Positions 37,717 through 46,286 of a DNA stretch of 64,000 nucleotides are shown in pieces; positions within the stretch are counted from its first letter, which is position 1; the number at the start of each line of letters is the position of its first letter. This stretch comes from Nocardia xishanensis NBRC 101358. GTDB lineage: Bacteria > Actinomycetota > Actinomycetes > Mycobacteriales > Mycobacteriaceae. The notes below the pieces were generated by a model. That model saw nothing but the letters and a program-made list of their open reading frames with translations, was not told where the DNA came from and ran no database searches. The stretch is from the NCBI RefSeq assembly GCF_001613365.1, contig NZ_BDCF01000005.1:124001-188000 (forward strand), given 5' to 3'. The position numbers and the translations under genes were made by a program.

Positions 37717-37859
37717 GTCTCTCATTGCTTTCGATCGGTGGGTCGGTTGGACGATCACCAGTGCAGTGCAGTCCGCATCCATCCAAAATGGTGGTTGGGC
37801 AGGTTGGATGAGGGAGCGGCGGGTTCGAGAGGGCAACCGAAACACTTGGGGGTGGAATC

Positions 37860-38699
37860 GTGAGCGAGCACGAAGCATCGGAAGCCGATCGGACGAGCGA
37901 TTCGGTCGCGGCATTCGCTGCTGATTTGAAGGCGCTCAAGCAGCAGCACCCCAAGGTGTCCTACGAGATGATGGAGCGCCACCTTCGGAGGCGGAGGATC
38001 GAGGTGGGGCGGAGCACGCTCAACAACGCGATCAAGCCGAATTCCTTGGCTACCGAGCGCACCGTCCGCGCTTTCGTGTTGGCCCTGACCGACGATGAAG
38101 CCGCAGCAGCCCGTTGGGTGGCACGCCGTAACCGCCTCGCCCCGCCGGAGAAGTCCGAGAATCTCGCCGACCACCCGCCCGCGCCGCCGCGGCGTGCTGT
38201 CAGTTCGAACAGACTGTGGCAGATGGCTACCGCGGTTGTGGTGCTGGTCGCAACCAATCTCGCCACCGCTGTTGGCGTACGGTCCTGTGGACAGGATCCT
38301 GTAGCGGAGCAAACCGTGCGACCTACCGACAGCCTGCCACTCGTGCAGACTGGCGCGGACCCGGGTAAAACTCACTGCCGCTTCGACGCCAAGGTAGCGG
38401 CCGGAAACAACGCCAAACCCCAAATGCTCCTCGAGATCTTGTTCTCCCACACATGCGACGCGGCATGGGCCCGCATCACGCGCTATGACAACGCAGGCCT
38501 GGGCAACCGGTTGGAGGTCTCGATCTACCGCCGCTCCGATCCGCACGGACCGACACGCCAGGACGCTGTGGAACCCGACGTCGACTCTGCTTACACCACC
38601 CTCATCGTGCGCGTCGACCCGACCGACCGGCTGTGCGCCACCGGGGCGGTGGCCACTGGTGCCCAGGTCGAACATGTCTCCCAGGAAATCTGCACCTGA
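37860..38699 (+). CDS. HTH-transmembrane-DUF2690 protein
   Basis: This 279-residue protein starts at GTG 37860 with GGGGGTGG upstream. The N-terminal cytoplasmic part has an XRE-like HTH (FAADLKALKQQHPKVSYEMM, STLNNAIKPNSLATERTVRAF, the last quoted in part). One membrane helix lies at about 121-138 (MATAVVVLVATNLATAVGV). The C-terminal extracellular domain resembles DUF2690 (THCRFDAKVAAG, FSHTCDAAWARI), but lacks some of the cysteines of the secreted neighbour. Similar XRE-TM-DUF2690 proteins occur in streptomycetes. It could relay an extracellular signal to DNA. Confidence 0.72.
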   Translation: MSEHEASEADRTSDSVAAFAADLKALKQQHPKVSYEMMERHLRRRRIEVGRSTLNNAIKPNSLATERTVRAFVLALTDDEAAAARWVARRNRLAPPEKSENLADHPPAPPRRAVSSNRLWQMATAVVVLVATNLATAVGVRSCGQDPVAEQTVRPTDSLPLVQTGADPGKTHCRFDAKVAAGNNAKPQMLLEILFSHTCDAAWARITRYDNAGLGNRLEVSIYRRSDPHGPTRQDAVEPDVDSAYTTLIVRVDPTDRLCATGAVATGAQVEHVSQEICT

Positions 38700-39115
38700 C
38701 CACCCCGGTTCGGCTGGGCGCAGGCGCGAAACGAAATTTGCTTGCACAGCCGCACAAGCAGCCCGCTTACCGACGCCGTTATCGACCCGGCGTATGCGAC
38801 TGGCGCTCGGCGAAGTCAACTGCGATGGGATGAGTGTCAGCCCAGGAGGGCGATGGAGGTCAGCCATACCGAGAACCCGTCAGTATTCCCGTGGCTGGTT
38901 GGACAGGTGATCTGTGACGGTATTCGTCGGTGGATCTCGACGTCGCCTGTGCTGGACGATGTTCGTGTCGGTGAATCCTGACGACGTCGTCCTGCTTGTG
39001 GTGGAAGGTTTCTCGTGCTCCTCGTGGCCGCGTCAGTAGTTGACGACTACTGGCTGGGCCACGCCTTCCTCCGGTCGGCATCGTCGAAGTCGCCTCTAAG
39101 CGGTGACATGGTCTG
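38700..39115. other. Intergenic region
   Basis: No gene, strong hairpin or repeat is supported. Frames of 60-140 codons exist on both strands but have no recognisable motif and atypical composition. Confidence 0.4.
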
Positions 39116-39280
39116 ATGGATCAACATTCGAAAGGGAGGGTCCACGTGAACCAGTTGCCGGCCAACAAACGCTCGCTCGGACTCGCGGCCCGCCTAGGAT
39201 TCCGGCCGGTCAGCACCTTCGAATGGTTCGACGCCGAGCAGACACTGTGCCTGTCCAGCCTGCACTCGTTCAAAGCTTGA
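39116..39280 (+). pseudogene. C-terminal fragment of a GNAT acetyltransferase
   Basis: The frame encodes about 54 residues. The segment VHVNQLPANKRSLGLAARLG, followed by FRPVSTFEWFDAEQTL, matches the last third of GNAT acyltransferases (beta-strand, N-x-x-S-x-x-LAxRLGF helix, final strand). The acetyl-CoA-binding part (R/Q-x-x-G-x-G/A) is absent and a stop lies just upstream in frame. It is probably a remnant. A GTG at 39146 with AAGGGAGG before it could let the piece be translated. Confidence 0.5.
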
Positions 39281-39614
39281 ACGACGCGGTCGCCAGACCC
39301 ATTCTGATCGGCAACATCAGCGCATCCCCCTACGGCCGGACCGGAAGTCTGCGACACACCGCGCAGGTGACGTCACTTCCCATCGACCCGAGGCGAGCCT
39401 GAAGCGACTCGGTGACAGCGGAATTCGCCGACAGTGATGTCGACATTCAACGCCCCGGCCACCGTGGCGGGAACAAGGAAGCGATCGACTGGCCCGCGCG
39501 CGCGTGAAGGGGACGAAGCGCTACGCCGACGGCGAAACGGCTACGCGCTGAGGCGGATTCGCATCGATAATGAGCCGTGAAGATCGATGTTCGAGAGGTC
39601 GGAGGGTGAACCGG
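39281..39614. other. Intergenic region
   Basis: Nothing is supported except promoter space for the following gene. A GGAGG ribosome site lies just before its ATG at 39615. Confidence 0.4.
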
Positions 39615-40730
39615 ATGGACGATGTACTGCTGACTCCGCCAGACGTCGAGGAGGTGCGGCTACTCGCGCGGGGTGTGGTCACGGCCGCGCAGGGGGACGA
39701 TGGTCTGACGCCGTTGCAGCAGTTGCTGATTCCCGCGCTGTTCCTGTCCATGACCGGCCACGCGGTCGAGTTGGCAACATTGGAGTCGATCACCGCGCCG
39801 GAATTCGCGGTCGGATTGGCTCGGCGTAACCGGATCTTCCGTGAACGGATCGTGCAGACCATGCTGCTGGCCGCGCTGGTGGTGCGGCCGCTGCCGCCGG
39901 TGGTCGCGACCCGGCTGCGGGAGTTCGCCGACGCTTTGGACGTCGACGACGACATGATCGCGGTGGCGCAGAAGTACGCCGAAGGCGCCATCGATCTCGC
40001 CGCGGTCGATTTCGCACGCAACGGATACCTCGGCGGTCTCGACCCGCGCAGGCTCACCGCGCTGCACACCGAGAGTCTGGACAGTTCCTGGGGTCAGATC
40101 AGCGACGACCCGGCGCTGGCCGCACGCTGGGCGTCGCTGCGCGACCTGCCGGTGGGCACCCTGGGCCGCGGCGTCGCGGACTTCTACCGCGATCGCGGCT
40201 TCGTCACCCCGGGGCTGCCTGGTTCGGCGCCGCCACTGCTGGCCCAGCACGATTGGGTGCACGTGCTCGCCGGATACGGCACCACGTTGGAAAACGAGAT
40301 CGAGGTCTTCGCTTTCATGGCACGCGCCAACGACGACCCGCGCGCTTTCAGCTTGCTCGCCATGGTGGTCTCCCTCTTCGAAACCGGCTATCTCCACGCC
40401 GGCGCTGGCCTGTTCGAGGCGAACGAGGGCCACCTGCGGACCGAGGGCATGGCCACCCGGCTCGCCGACGCCATGCGCCGCGGCGCCCTCACCCGGGGCA
40501 GTCACGATTTCCTCGACCTGGACTGGTTCGGTCTCGCGGACCGCCCGATCACGGTGGTGCGCAACGAGATCGACCTGACGCCCAAATCGTCTGCCGCGGT
40601 CGCCGCCGGATCGGTCGGCCCATGGGAGGGCGGCGGCATCACTCCGTACCAACTACATTCAGCCGAGCAAGCAGCAAAAGCTGACGGACGACCATATGTC
40701 CCATGGCAACCCGACCCGTCACGCGATTGA
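39615..40730 (+). CDS. Coq4-motif helical protein
   Basis: This 371-residue all-helical soluble protein carries, in its second half, HDWVHVLAGYGTTLENE. That fits exactly the HDxxH-x11-E metal signature of the ubiquinone biosynthesis protein Coq4. The surrounding segment (EVFAFMARANDDPRAFSLLA) is strongly conserved-looking. The N-terminal 130 residues (LLIPALFLSMTGHAVELATLE) are separate and resemble a TerB-like helical domain. ATG 39615 was chosen for its GGAGG; a longer frame starts at 39570. Mycobacteriales use menaquinone, so a literal ubiquinone role is unlikely. Confidence 0.65.
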   Translation: MDDVLLTPPDVEEVRLLARGVVTAAQGDDGLTPLQQLLIPALFLSMTGHAVELATLESITAPEFAVGLARRNRIFRERIVQTMLLAALVVRPLPPVVATRLREFADALDVDDDMIAVAQKYAEGAIDLAAVDFARNGYLGGLDPRRLTALHTESLDSSWGQISDDPALAARWASLRDLPVGTLGRGVADFYRDRGFVTPGLPGSAPPLLAQHDWVHVLAGYGTTLENEIEVFAFMARANDDPRAFSLLAMVVSLFETGYLHAGAGLFEANEGHLRTEGMATRLADAMRRGALTRGSHDFLDLDWFGLADRPITVVRNEIDLTPKSSAAVAAGSVGPWEGGGITPYQLHSAEQAAKADGRPYVPWQPDPSRD

Positions 40731-40741
40731 TCGGTCGCCGG

Positions 40742-42247
40742 TCATCGTTGTTCGTCATCCGCACCTCTTCCTCGCCCGGCACTCGATGGTGCGCCCAACT
40801 TCGGTGCCTGGAAGCCACCGATCTTCTGTTCGAGCAGTTCGGCCAGCCGCAGCGGGGTGCGGTCCTCGAACATCGGACCGATGAGCTGCACTCCCACCGG
40901 CAGGCCTTCGGGTGAGCGGCCCGCCGGTATGGCGGTGGCGGGCAGGCCGGGCATGGTCGCGAGACCGGCCCAGACGAGCTGGTCGAAGTACGGATACTCG
41001 ACACCGTCGATGTCGATCCGGCGTTTCAGCAGATCAGGGTCGTGGTCGTGCGGGAACGCAGGAGTCGGCGTGATCGGACACACCACGGCATCGAACTCGG
41101 CGAACAGCTGCCGCCAGCCGTGGCGGTGCAGCTCGCGACGGTTGTTCACCGCCAGCCAGTCGCGGTGACTGAACACCATCGCGCGCAACCGGGCCGCGTC
41201 CAAACTCTGGTCGTCCGCGCTCAGTTCGGCTGCGCGGCTTCGCAGTTGCTCGTATTCGTCGACGGGAAAGTATGCGACGGAGCCCGAAAACAGCAACTGC
41301 ATGTAGAGCGTCGAGGCTTCGGTCACATCGGGCAGCAGCGAACTGTGCCGTTCGACGCGGGCGCCGCTGTCGACAAGCGCCTCGGCCACCCGGTTCACGC
41401 CCGCCCGCACAGCGGACCCGGTAGGAATGAGCGGATGCTCGTCGATGACCAGGACCCTGAAGTCGCAGAGCCGCTCGTGGCGCGCGGGCGGCAGCGTCAC
41501 GTCGTACGCGACGCCGAGCGTCAGCGGGTCCGGTCCGGCCATCACGTCGAGCAGCAGCGTGAGGTCGCGCGCGGTGCGCGCCATCGGACCGACGACGGCG
41601 AGGTCGAGATCCACCGGCAATGCCTGCGCGGGCGGCGCGACCATACCTCGGGTCGCCGCCAGCCCGAGTGTCGGCTTGTGCGCGTAGACACCGCAGAAAT
41701 GCGCGGGGGTGCGCAGCGAACCGGCCATGTCGGAGCCGATGGACAGCGCGCCGAATCCGCACGCCAGGGCCGCCGCCGAGCCGCCGGAGGAACCACCCGA
41801 CGTGCGAGCGTGATCCCACGGGTTGTTGGTGGTGCCATAGATCTCGTTGAAGCTCTGTATATCTTGCAGCCCGAGCGGCACATTGGTCTTACCGAGCACC
41901 ACCGCGCCTGCGGCCTCGAGCCGCGACACCTGCACCGCGTCCTCGGACGGCACGTAGTTCCTCTGTAACGGCATGCCCCAGGTCGTGGGCAGCCCGGCCA
42001 TGTTGTAGGACTCCTTGACCGTCACCGGGATACCGAGCAGCGGCCGATCCTCGCCGCTGGCGCGCGCCTGGTCGGCACGGCGCGCGGCGGCCCGCGCACG
42101 GTCGAAGTCCGGCACACAGATCGCGTTGATCACGTCGTCGTCCCGCTCGATACGGGCTATTGCCTCGTCGGTGAGTTCCACCGAGGTCACCTCACCGGCA
42201 CCCAAGGCAGCTGAAAGCTCTTCGGCCGATCGAAAATTCCACTCCAT
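40742..42247 (-). CDS. Amidase (amidase signature family)
   Basis: This 501-residue amide hydrolase has its catalytic Lys in GIPVTVKESYNMAG and the Ser-rich signature in ARTSGGSSGGSAAALACGFG, followed by SIGSDMAGSLRTPAHFCGVY with the nucleophilic Ser. It starts at ATG 42247 and converges on the Coq4-motif gene with an 11-bp gap. It is clearly different in sequence from the other amidase in this window. The substrate is unknown. Confidence 0.88.
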   Translation of the reverse strand: MEWNFRSAEELSAALGAGEVTSVELTDEAIARIERDDDVINAICVPDFDRARAAARRADQARASGEDRPLLGIPVTVKESYNMAGLPTTWGMPLQRNYVPSEDAVQVSRLEAAGAVVLGKTNVPLGLQDIQSFNEIYGTTNNPWDHARTSGGSSGGSAAALACGFGALSIGSDMAGSLRTPAHFCGVYAHKPTLGLAATRGMVAPPAQALPVDLDLAVVGPMARTARDLTLLLDVMAGPDPLTLGVAYDVTLPPARHERLCDFRVLVIDEHPLIPTGSAVRAGVNRVAEALVDSGARVERHSSLLPDVTEASTLYMQLLFSGSVAYFPVDEYEQLRSRAAELSADDQSLDAARLRAMVFSHRDWLAVNNRRELHRHGWRQLFAEFDAVVCPITPTPAFPHDHDPDLLKRRIDIDGVEYPYFDQLVWAGLATMPGLPATAIPAGRSPEGLPVGVQLIGPMFEDRTPLRLAELLEQKIGGFQAPKLGAPSSAGRGRGADDEQR

Positions 42248-42486
42248 GAATTCGACGGTATCGGTCTGCCACGGCGGACATAAAACGCCGCTTCGCGCAA
42301 ACGGGAAAGTCGAACGGGTGGCCTTCAGTTCGAATTAGCGCACTCGTTTTGTCATATCCCAGGTCACGGTGTCGGCAGAGCCGACTCGATTGGCGCAGGC
42401 CATGAAATGGCATTTCGCACAACGGGATAGATATCTCAATTATCATTGCTGCGCTCAGCGTCGGGTGAGCCGCGGGTGGCCATCGG

Positions 42487-42745
42487 TTACGACGCGCTCC
42501 GGGCAAGCCGACGCCGCTGGGCGGTGGTGAGGCGATCGGTGCGTGCGACCACGGAAAACGCCGGACCTGTTGCGGCGCACTGCGACCGGGGTCCGCGAGG
42601 TCGCGGTGGTGTCCGGCGTCGTGCGGCGCCGAAGTTACTTGGTCGAGGGGCCAATCCAGCGCGGCGGCAAGCTGCTCCGGGATGAGCGGTGTGCCTGCGT
42701 GCACGAGCGCGGCGACGACGGTGAGCGCGTGCTCGCCCGCCGCGC
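42487..42745 (-). pseudogene. Remnant of a winged-helix HTH gene, 5'-truncated and frameshifted
   Basis: Reading leftwards from 42745, one frame gives GEHALTVVAALVHAGTPLIP and EQLAAALDWPLDQVTSA, a good winged-helix DNA-binding pattern. A second frame, ending at 42487, gives GPAFSVVARTDRLTTAQRRR, which looks like the end of the same small protein. The frames must be joined by an indel at about 42600-42640. No start is left, because the reading breaks off at 42745, where a fragment of another gene begins on the opposite strand. Confidence 0.5.
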
Positions 42746-43246
42746 GAGCCGCTCGCCCTCACCGCGACCTCGCTGCCCCACGCCAGCGACCCCGCCATCG
42801 AGGGACCCCGCTCCCGCCACTACACGAACTGTTCGACTCGAGCCCCGACGCCGCGATCCGCGACGCGACCGAGCTGGACGTCTCCATTGTTCGGCGCGGC
42901 GGGCGCCACGATCTCCACCGCCGGTGACCCGCACCGCTTCTTCGCAGCCCTGCTCGGCGGCCAGCTGCTCCGCCCAGCCGAACAGGTCGAGATGTTCCGA
43001 ACTGTCCCCACCGAGAATTGGATCGCGCACACCTGCTACGGTCTCGGCATCTCCTCGGTGACGCTGCCCTCCGGCGTCGCGTTGTGGGGTATGGGCGGCG
43101 CGCTGTTCGGTTCGTGGACATACGCATACGGCGCCCGCGACGGCGGTCATGTTCTCGTCGCCGATATCAACGCCGCCTGGGCGTACGGCGACTGGCACGA
43201 TCCGATCGGCGTATTCACCGATCTGCTCGTGGCCGAATTCGACTGA
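42746..43246 (+). pseudogene. Remnant of a serine hydrolase/beta-lactamase-family gene
   Basis: The C-terminal half of a penicillin-binding-protein-like hydrolase is recognisable: EPLALTATSLPHASDP, then ELFDSSPDAAIRDATELDVS in another frame, then FGAAGATISTAGDPHRFFAALLGG (quoted from GATISTAGDPHRFFAALLGG) and YGLGISSVTLPSGVALWGMG. A 1-nt loss near 42828 (TACACGAA-CTGTTC) and a 1-nt gain near 42886 (TCCATTGTTC) shift and restore the frame. The start and the SxxK catalytic motif are missing. Only the last 119 codons remain an intact frame. Confidence 0.7.
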
Positions 43247-43544
43247 CCTCGGTCGTCCGCGGAGCGCGCGAGCTGAGTCAGTTCGTCCAGATAGCGGTCA
43301 CCGAGCGCTACGCCTACGAGATCGCCGGAGTTGGATTCGAGCGGAAATGTGGACCGGTCGCCGCGTTGCCATGAGCTGGACGATTGCTCAGTGTCGTTCT
43401 GGTGCCTTGTGTTCGGGGGATTTGGTCCTGGCGCTCGTGTCGACAGTCCGTGACGAAATTTCTGTGGCAGGGTGGCGTTCCGACTGCGTTTGTCGCCGAG
43501 CGCGACAGCCGATCTTTGTTGCCGAACTGAAGCGGAAAGCAGGG
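43247..43544. other. Intergenic region upstream of the KAS III pair
   Basis: No gene is supported. It should hold the promoter of the KAS III pair. A GGAAAGCAGGG ribosome site precedes ATG 43545. Confidence 0.4.
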
Positions 43545-44597
43545 ATGATGGTCCGTACGCGTTTCGAGTCGATCGGTGCCTACACACCGACAACTGTCCG
43601 CTCCACCGAGGATTTGACCGCCGCGCTGGCCGTGCCGAAGTCATGGGACCTCGAGCGGATCACCGGAATCCGGAATCGGCGCGTCTACGACAGTCATCCG
43701 GACCGGTATGAATCGTCTTTCGACTTGGCGCTGCGGGCGATCGCCGACTGTCTGCACCACTCCGGCTACACCGTCGATGAACTGGATGTCATCATCTCGG
43801 CCTCCATCACCCGCACCCGAGGTAAGGAAATCTTTTGTTATGCACCGTCTTTCGCGGTGATGTTGGGTCGTGCCACCGGTGCCGACGCGGCGCGGTGTTT
43901 CGATGTGTCGAACGCGTGTGCCGGGATGTTCACCGCGGTGATGGTGCTGGATCGGATGATCAAGGCCGGGGTTGTGCGTAATGGCTTGGTGGTGAGCGGG
44001 GAGCAAATCACCCCGATCGCGGAAACCGCGGTGCGGGAAATCAGCCAGCCGTATGACCCGCAGTTCGCGTCGTTGACCGTCGGGGACGCCGCATGCGCGG
44101 TCGTCTTGGACGGTCGGGGCGACGACGATGACGAGATCCACTACGTCGAACTCATGACCGCCGCGGACGGCGCCGAGCATTGCGGGGGGATGCCCAGTGA
44201 CATAACAGGTGGAATGGCAATGTACACCGACAACCGGGCGATGCAGAACGAAGCCCGCTACCAGCAGGGCATCGACCGGCTGTCCGATTTTCTCACCGAA
44301 ACCGGGCGCGGCTGGGAAAGCGAGAAATACGACTACTGGATCCATCACCAGTTCAGCGCACCCGCGATCGACTACATCTCGGATTTGACCGAGCGGCATT
44401 TCGGCACGCCGATGCCGCAGAAACTCAACGTGCTGCGCGACTACGGCAATACCGCCTCGACCTCGCATTTCTTGGTACTGCACGAGCACCTCGCGCAACA
44501 GAAGATCCCCAAAGGATCCAAGATCCTCATGATCCCGGCCGCCTCGGGAATCGTCTCCGGATATCTCGCCGCGACCATCTCCCGCTTGGAGGCATGA
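43545..44597 (+). CDS. 3-oxoacyl-ACP synthase III-like condensing enzyme, catalytic subunit
   Basis: This 350-residue thiolase-fold enzyme has a complete KAS III triad: Cys125 in FDVSNACAGMF, His268 in WIHHQFSAP and Asn302 in DYGNTAS. It condenses an acyl thioester with a malonyl thioester or transfers an acyl group. The pattern TGIRNRRVYD near the N-terminus is typical of FabH-like proteins. The next gene, starting at its stop codon, encodes a shorter homologue without the triad, so a heterodimer is likely. It is not the primary FabH of fatty-acid synthesis, since no other fab genes are nearby. Confidence 0.85.
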   Translation: MMVRTRFESIGAYTPTTVRSTEDLTAALAVPKSWDLERITGIRNRRVYDSHPDRYESSFDLALRAIADCLHHSGYTVDELDVIISASITRTRGKEIFCYAPSFAVMLGRATGADAARCFDVSNACAGMFTAVMVLDRMIKAGVVRNGLVVSGEQITPIAETAVREISQPYDPQFASLTVGDAACAVVLDGRGDDDDEIHYVELMTAADGAEHCGGMPSDITGGMAMYTDNRAMQNEARYQQGIDRLSDFLTETGRGWESEKYDYWIHHQFSAPAIDYISDLTERHFGTPMPQKLNVLRDYGNTASTSHFLVLHEHLAQQKIPKGSKILMIPAASGIVSGYLAATISRLEA

Positions 44598-45568
44598 GCA
44601 TGGCAACGACGATCATCGCTGCCGCGACGAACTCCGACCTCGATACCGGCAGCTATTTCGAACTGGCTGCACGCGCGGCGCTCACCTGTGTGCAGCGCGC
44701 GGATGTCGGCCTCGACGAGATCGGCATGCTGATCAACACGGGGGTGTTTCGGGACAGCAATCTCTGCGAGCCCGCGGTGGCGGCGCTCATTCAGAAGCGG
44801 ATCGGCCTCGGTCTCGCTTATGAGGCCGGGCGGGCGCCGACGTTCTCCTTCGACCTGATGCAAGGCGCCACCGGTCTGCTGCACGCCATCGTGACCGCCG
44901 ACGCCTTCCTCGCCACCGGCGCGGTCGAGTACGCGTTGCTCGTCGGGGGCGATGTGCACCCCTCCACCGAGCGCCATGTCACCGATTTCCCCTACAGCAG
45001 TGGTGGCGCCGCATTGCTGCTCGGAAGCTCGCCTGCCGCAGGCGGACTCGGTCGGCTCCACACCTCTGATACCCCCGGTCCGATCGACCCGACGGCCTGG
45101 GTGGATCTGGGTGAAGCCGGCTCCGAAGGTCGTCGCGTCATCTGTGTTCGTGCCGATGCGCAGGACCCGGTCGATTCGGCCGTGGCGGTCGTGCGCTCCT
45201 GCGTGGACGAGGAGGGACTCGACGGAGGCGATTTCGCCGAAGGGCAGGCCCTGCTGCTGGTTCCAGCCAACGTGCCCGGATTCCGCACCAGCTTGGCGAA
45301 CGCACTCACCATCCCGTCACGGTCGGTGATCGGTTTCGCTCCATCGGTCGGCGTTCCCTATACCGCGGCCCCGGTGCACGCCTACCTGAACGCACTGGAC
45401 ATGGGTCTGGTCGACACCGCGCGCACCGTAATCTTTCTGGCCGCGGACGGGACATCGGCAGCGTGCCTGGCCTACCACCCGCCGCCGGCATCGCCCGGAA
45501 AGCGCGCGCTTTCGGGGCGAACGCACGATGTCGATACACCCGGCCGGGCCGCCACCGGAGTTCGTTGA
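44594..45568 (+). CDS. KAS III-like partner protein lacking the catalytic triad
   Basis: This 324-residue thiolase-fold homologue is clear from FDLMQGATGLLHAIVTADAF, GAVEYALLVGGDVHP and GGAALLLGSS. The nucleophile position is Ala92 (QGATG against NACAG in the neighbour). The His and Asn motifs are also replaced (GFAPSVGVPYTAAP; AADGTSAACLAY). It may start at ATG 44594 (ATGA overlap) or, with better Shine-Dalgarno spacing, at ATG 44600. A catalytically dead partner of a KAS III recalls PqsB with PqsC. It ends in a 20-residue polar tail. Confidence 0.8.
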   Translation: MSMATTIIAAATNSDLDTGSYFELAARAALTCVQRADVGLDEIGMLINTGVFRDSNLCEPAVAALIQKRIGLGLAYEAGRAPTFSFDLMQGATGLLHAIVTADAFLATGAVEYALLVGGDVHPSTERHVTDFPYSSGGAALLLGSSPAAGGLGRLHTSDTPGPIDPTAWVDLGEAGSEGRRVICVRADAQDPVDSAVAVVRSCVDEEGLDGGDFAEGQALLLVPANVPGFRTSLANALTIPSRSVIGFAPSVGVPYTAAPVHAYLNALDMGLVDTARTVIFLAADGTSAACLAYHPPPASPGKRALSGRTHDVDTPGRAATGVR

Positions 45569-45583
45569 TCTCCCGCGAGACCT

Positions 45584-46183
45584 TCAGGCGGGCGGTGTAG
45601 GTCCCTGGCCCGACGCTCCGAGGACCGCGTAGACCGCGGCGCGGACCCGGTCGGCGACGGCGTCGGCGGAGATGACGTCGAACTTGCCGTCCAAGTGCAG
45701 GAATGCCAGGCCGTGCACCAGTGCCCAGACGGCATTCGCCATCGCATCCGGGTCGGCACTGGGAAATGCTTGCCGCACAATCGATTTGACGTACTCGTGG
45801 ATCGCGGTGGTCGCGGCCACGCGTTCGGGGCTGGTCGGATCACAGGGCTCGGCGAACATTACGCGGAACAGGCCGGGACGGGTCAGCGCGAACTGGACGT
45901 AGGCGATCGCGATCGCGGCGAGGTCCTCGGCGGTGATCCGCGCGGGATGCGCCGCGGACAGGCGGTCCGCCAGGTCGCGATAGCCCACCGCGGCGACGGC
46001 GGACAACAGGGCGTCGCGATCGGCGAAATGGCGGTACGGCGCGGCGGTGGACACGCCCGCACGCCGGGCGGCGGCGCGCAGCGACAGCTCGGCGGCTCCG
46101 TTCTCCTCGAGAAGTTCCACTGCCGCGCGCACCAGCGCGGTGGGGAGATCGCCGTGGTGGTACGGCTGGGTCGACGGTGTCAT
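45584..46183 (-). CDS. TetR-family regulator
   Basis: This 199-residue protein has a TetR HTH (AVELLEENGAAELSLRAAAR, RAGVSTAAPYRHFADRDALL) and a C-terminal domain of the WHG type (YVQFALTRPGLFRVMFAEP). It is divergent from the old yellow enzyme gene and converges on the KAS III pair. A CTAACA/TGTTAG inverted repeat in the shared promoter is its likely operator. Confidence 0.87.
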   Translation of the reverse strand: MTPSTQPYHHGDLPTALVRAAVELLEENGAAELSLRAAARRAGVSTAAPYRHFADRDALLSAVAAVGYRDLADRLSAAHPARITAEDLAAIAIAYVQFALTRPGLFRVMFAEPCDPTSPERVAATTAIHEYVKSIVRQAFPSADPDAMANAVWALVHGLAFLHLDGKFDVISADAVADRVRAAVYAVLGASGQGPTPPA

Positions 46184-46192
46184 GGGATCAAT

Positions 46193-46233
46193 CTAACAAA
46201 AGTTGACAATGCTTACATGCACCCATATGTTAG
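46193..46233 (+). promoter_or_regulatory. Promoter and candidate TetR operator upstream of the old yellow enzyme gene
   Basis: TTGACA (46203-46208) and TATGTT (46226-46231) are separated by 17 bp, a near-ideal promoter facing the oxidoreductase. CTAACA (46193-46198) and TGTTAG (46228-46233) form an inverted repeat that brackets it, with the right arm overlapping the -10. A repressor bound there would block transcription. Confidence 0.6.
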
Positions 46234-46286
46234 CGGCGTGCACATCGTGTGCTCGATGAACACGGCTAACGAGAGGAGGTCTGCGG

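Noticed and set aside
42192-42704. A complete 170-codon minus-strand gene
   Set aside because: Only its first 25 codons show the HTH pattern; the rest is out of frame with the remnant's true end.
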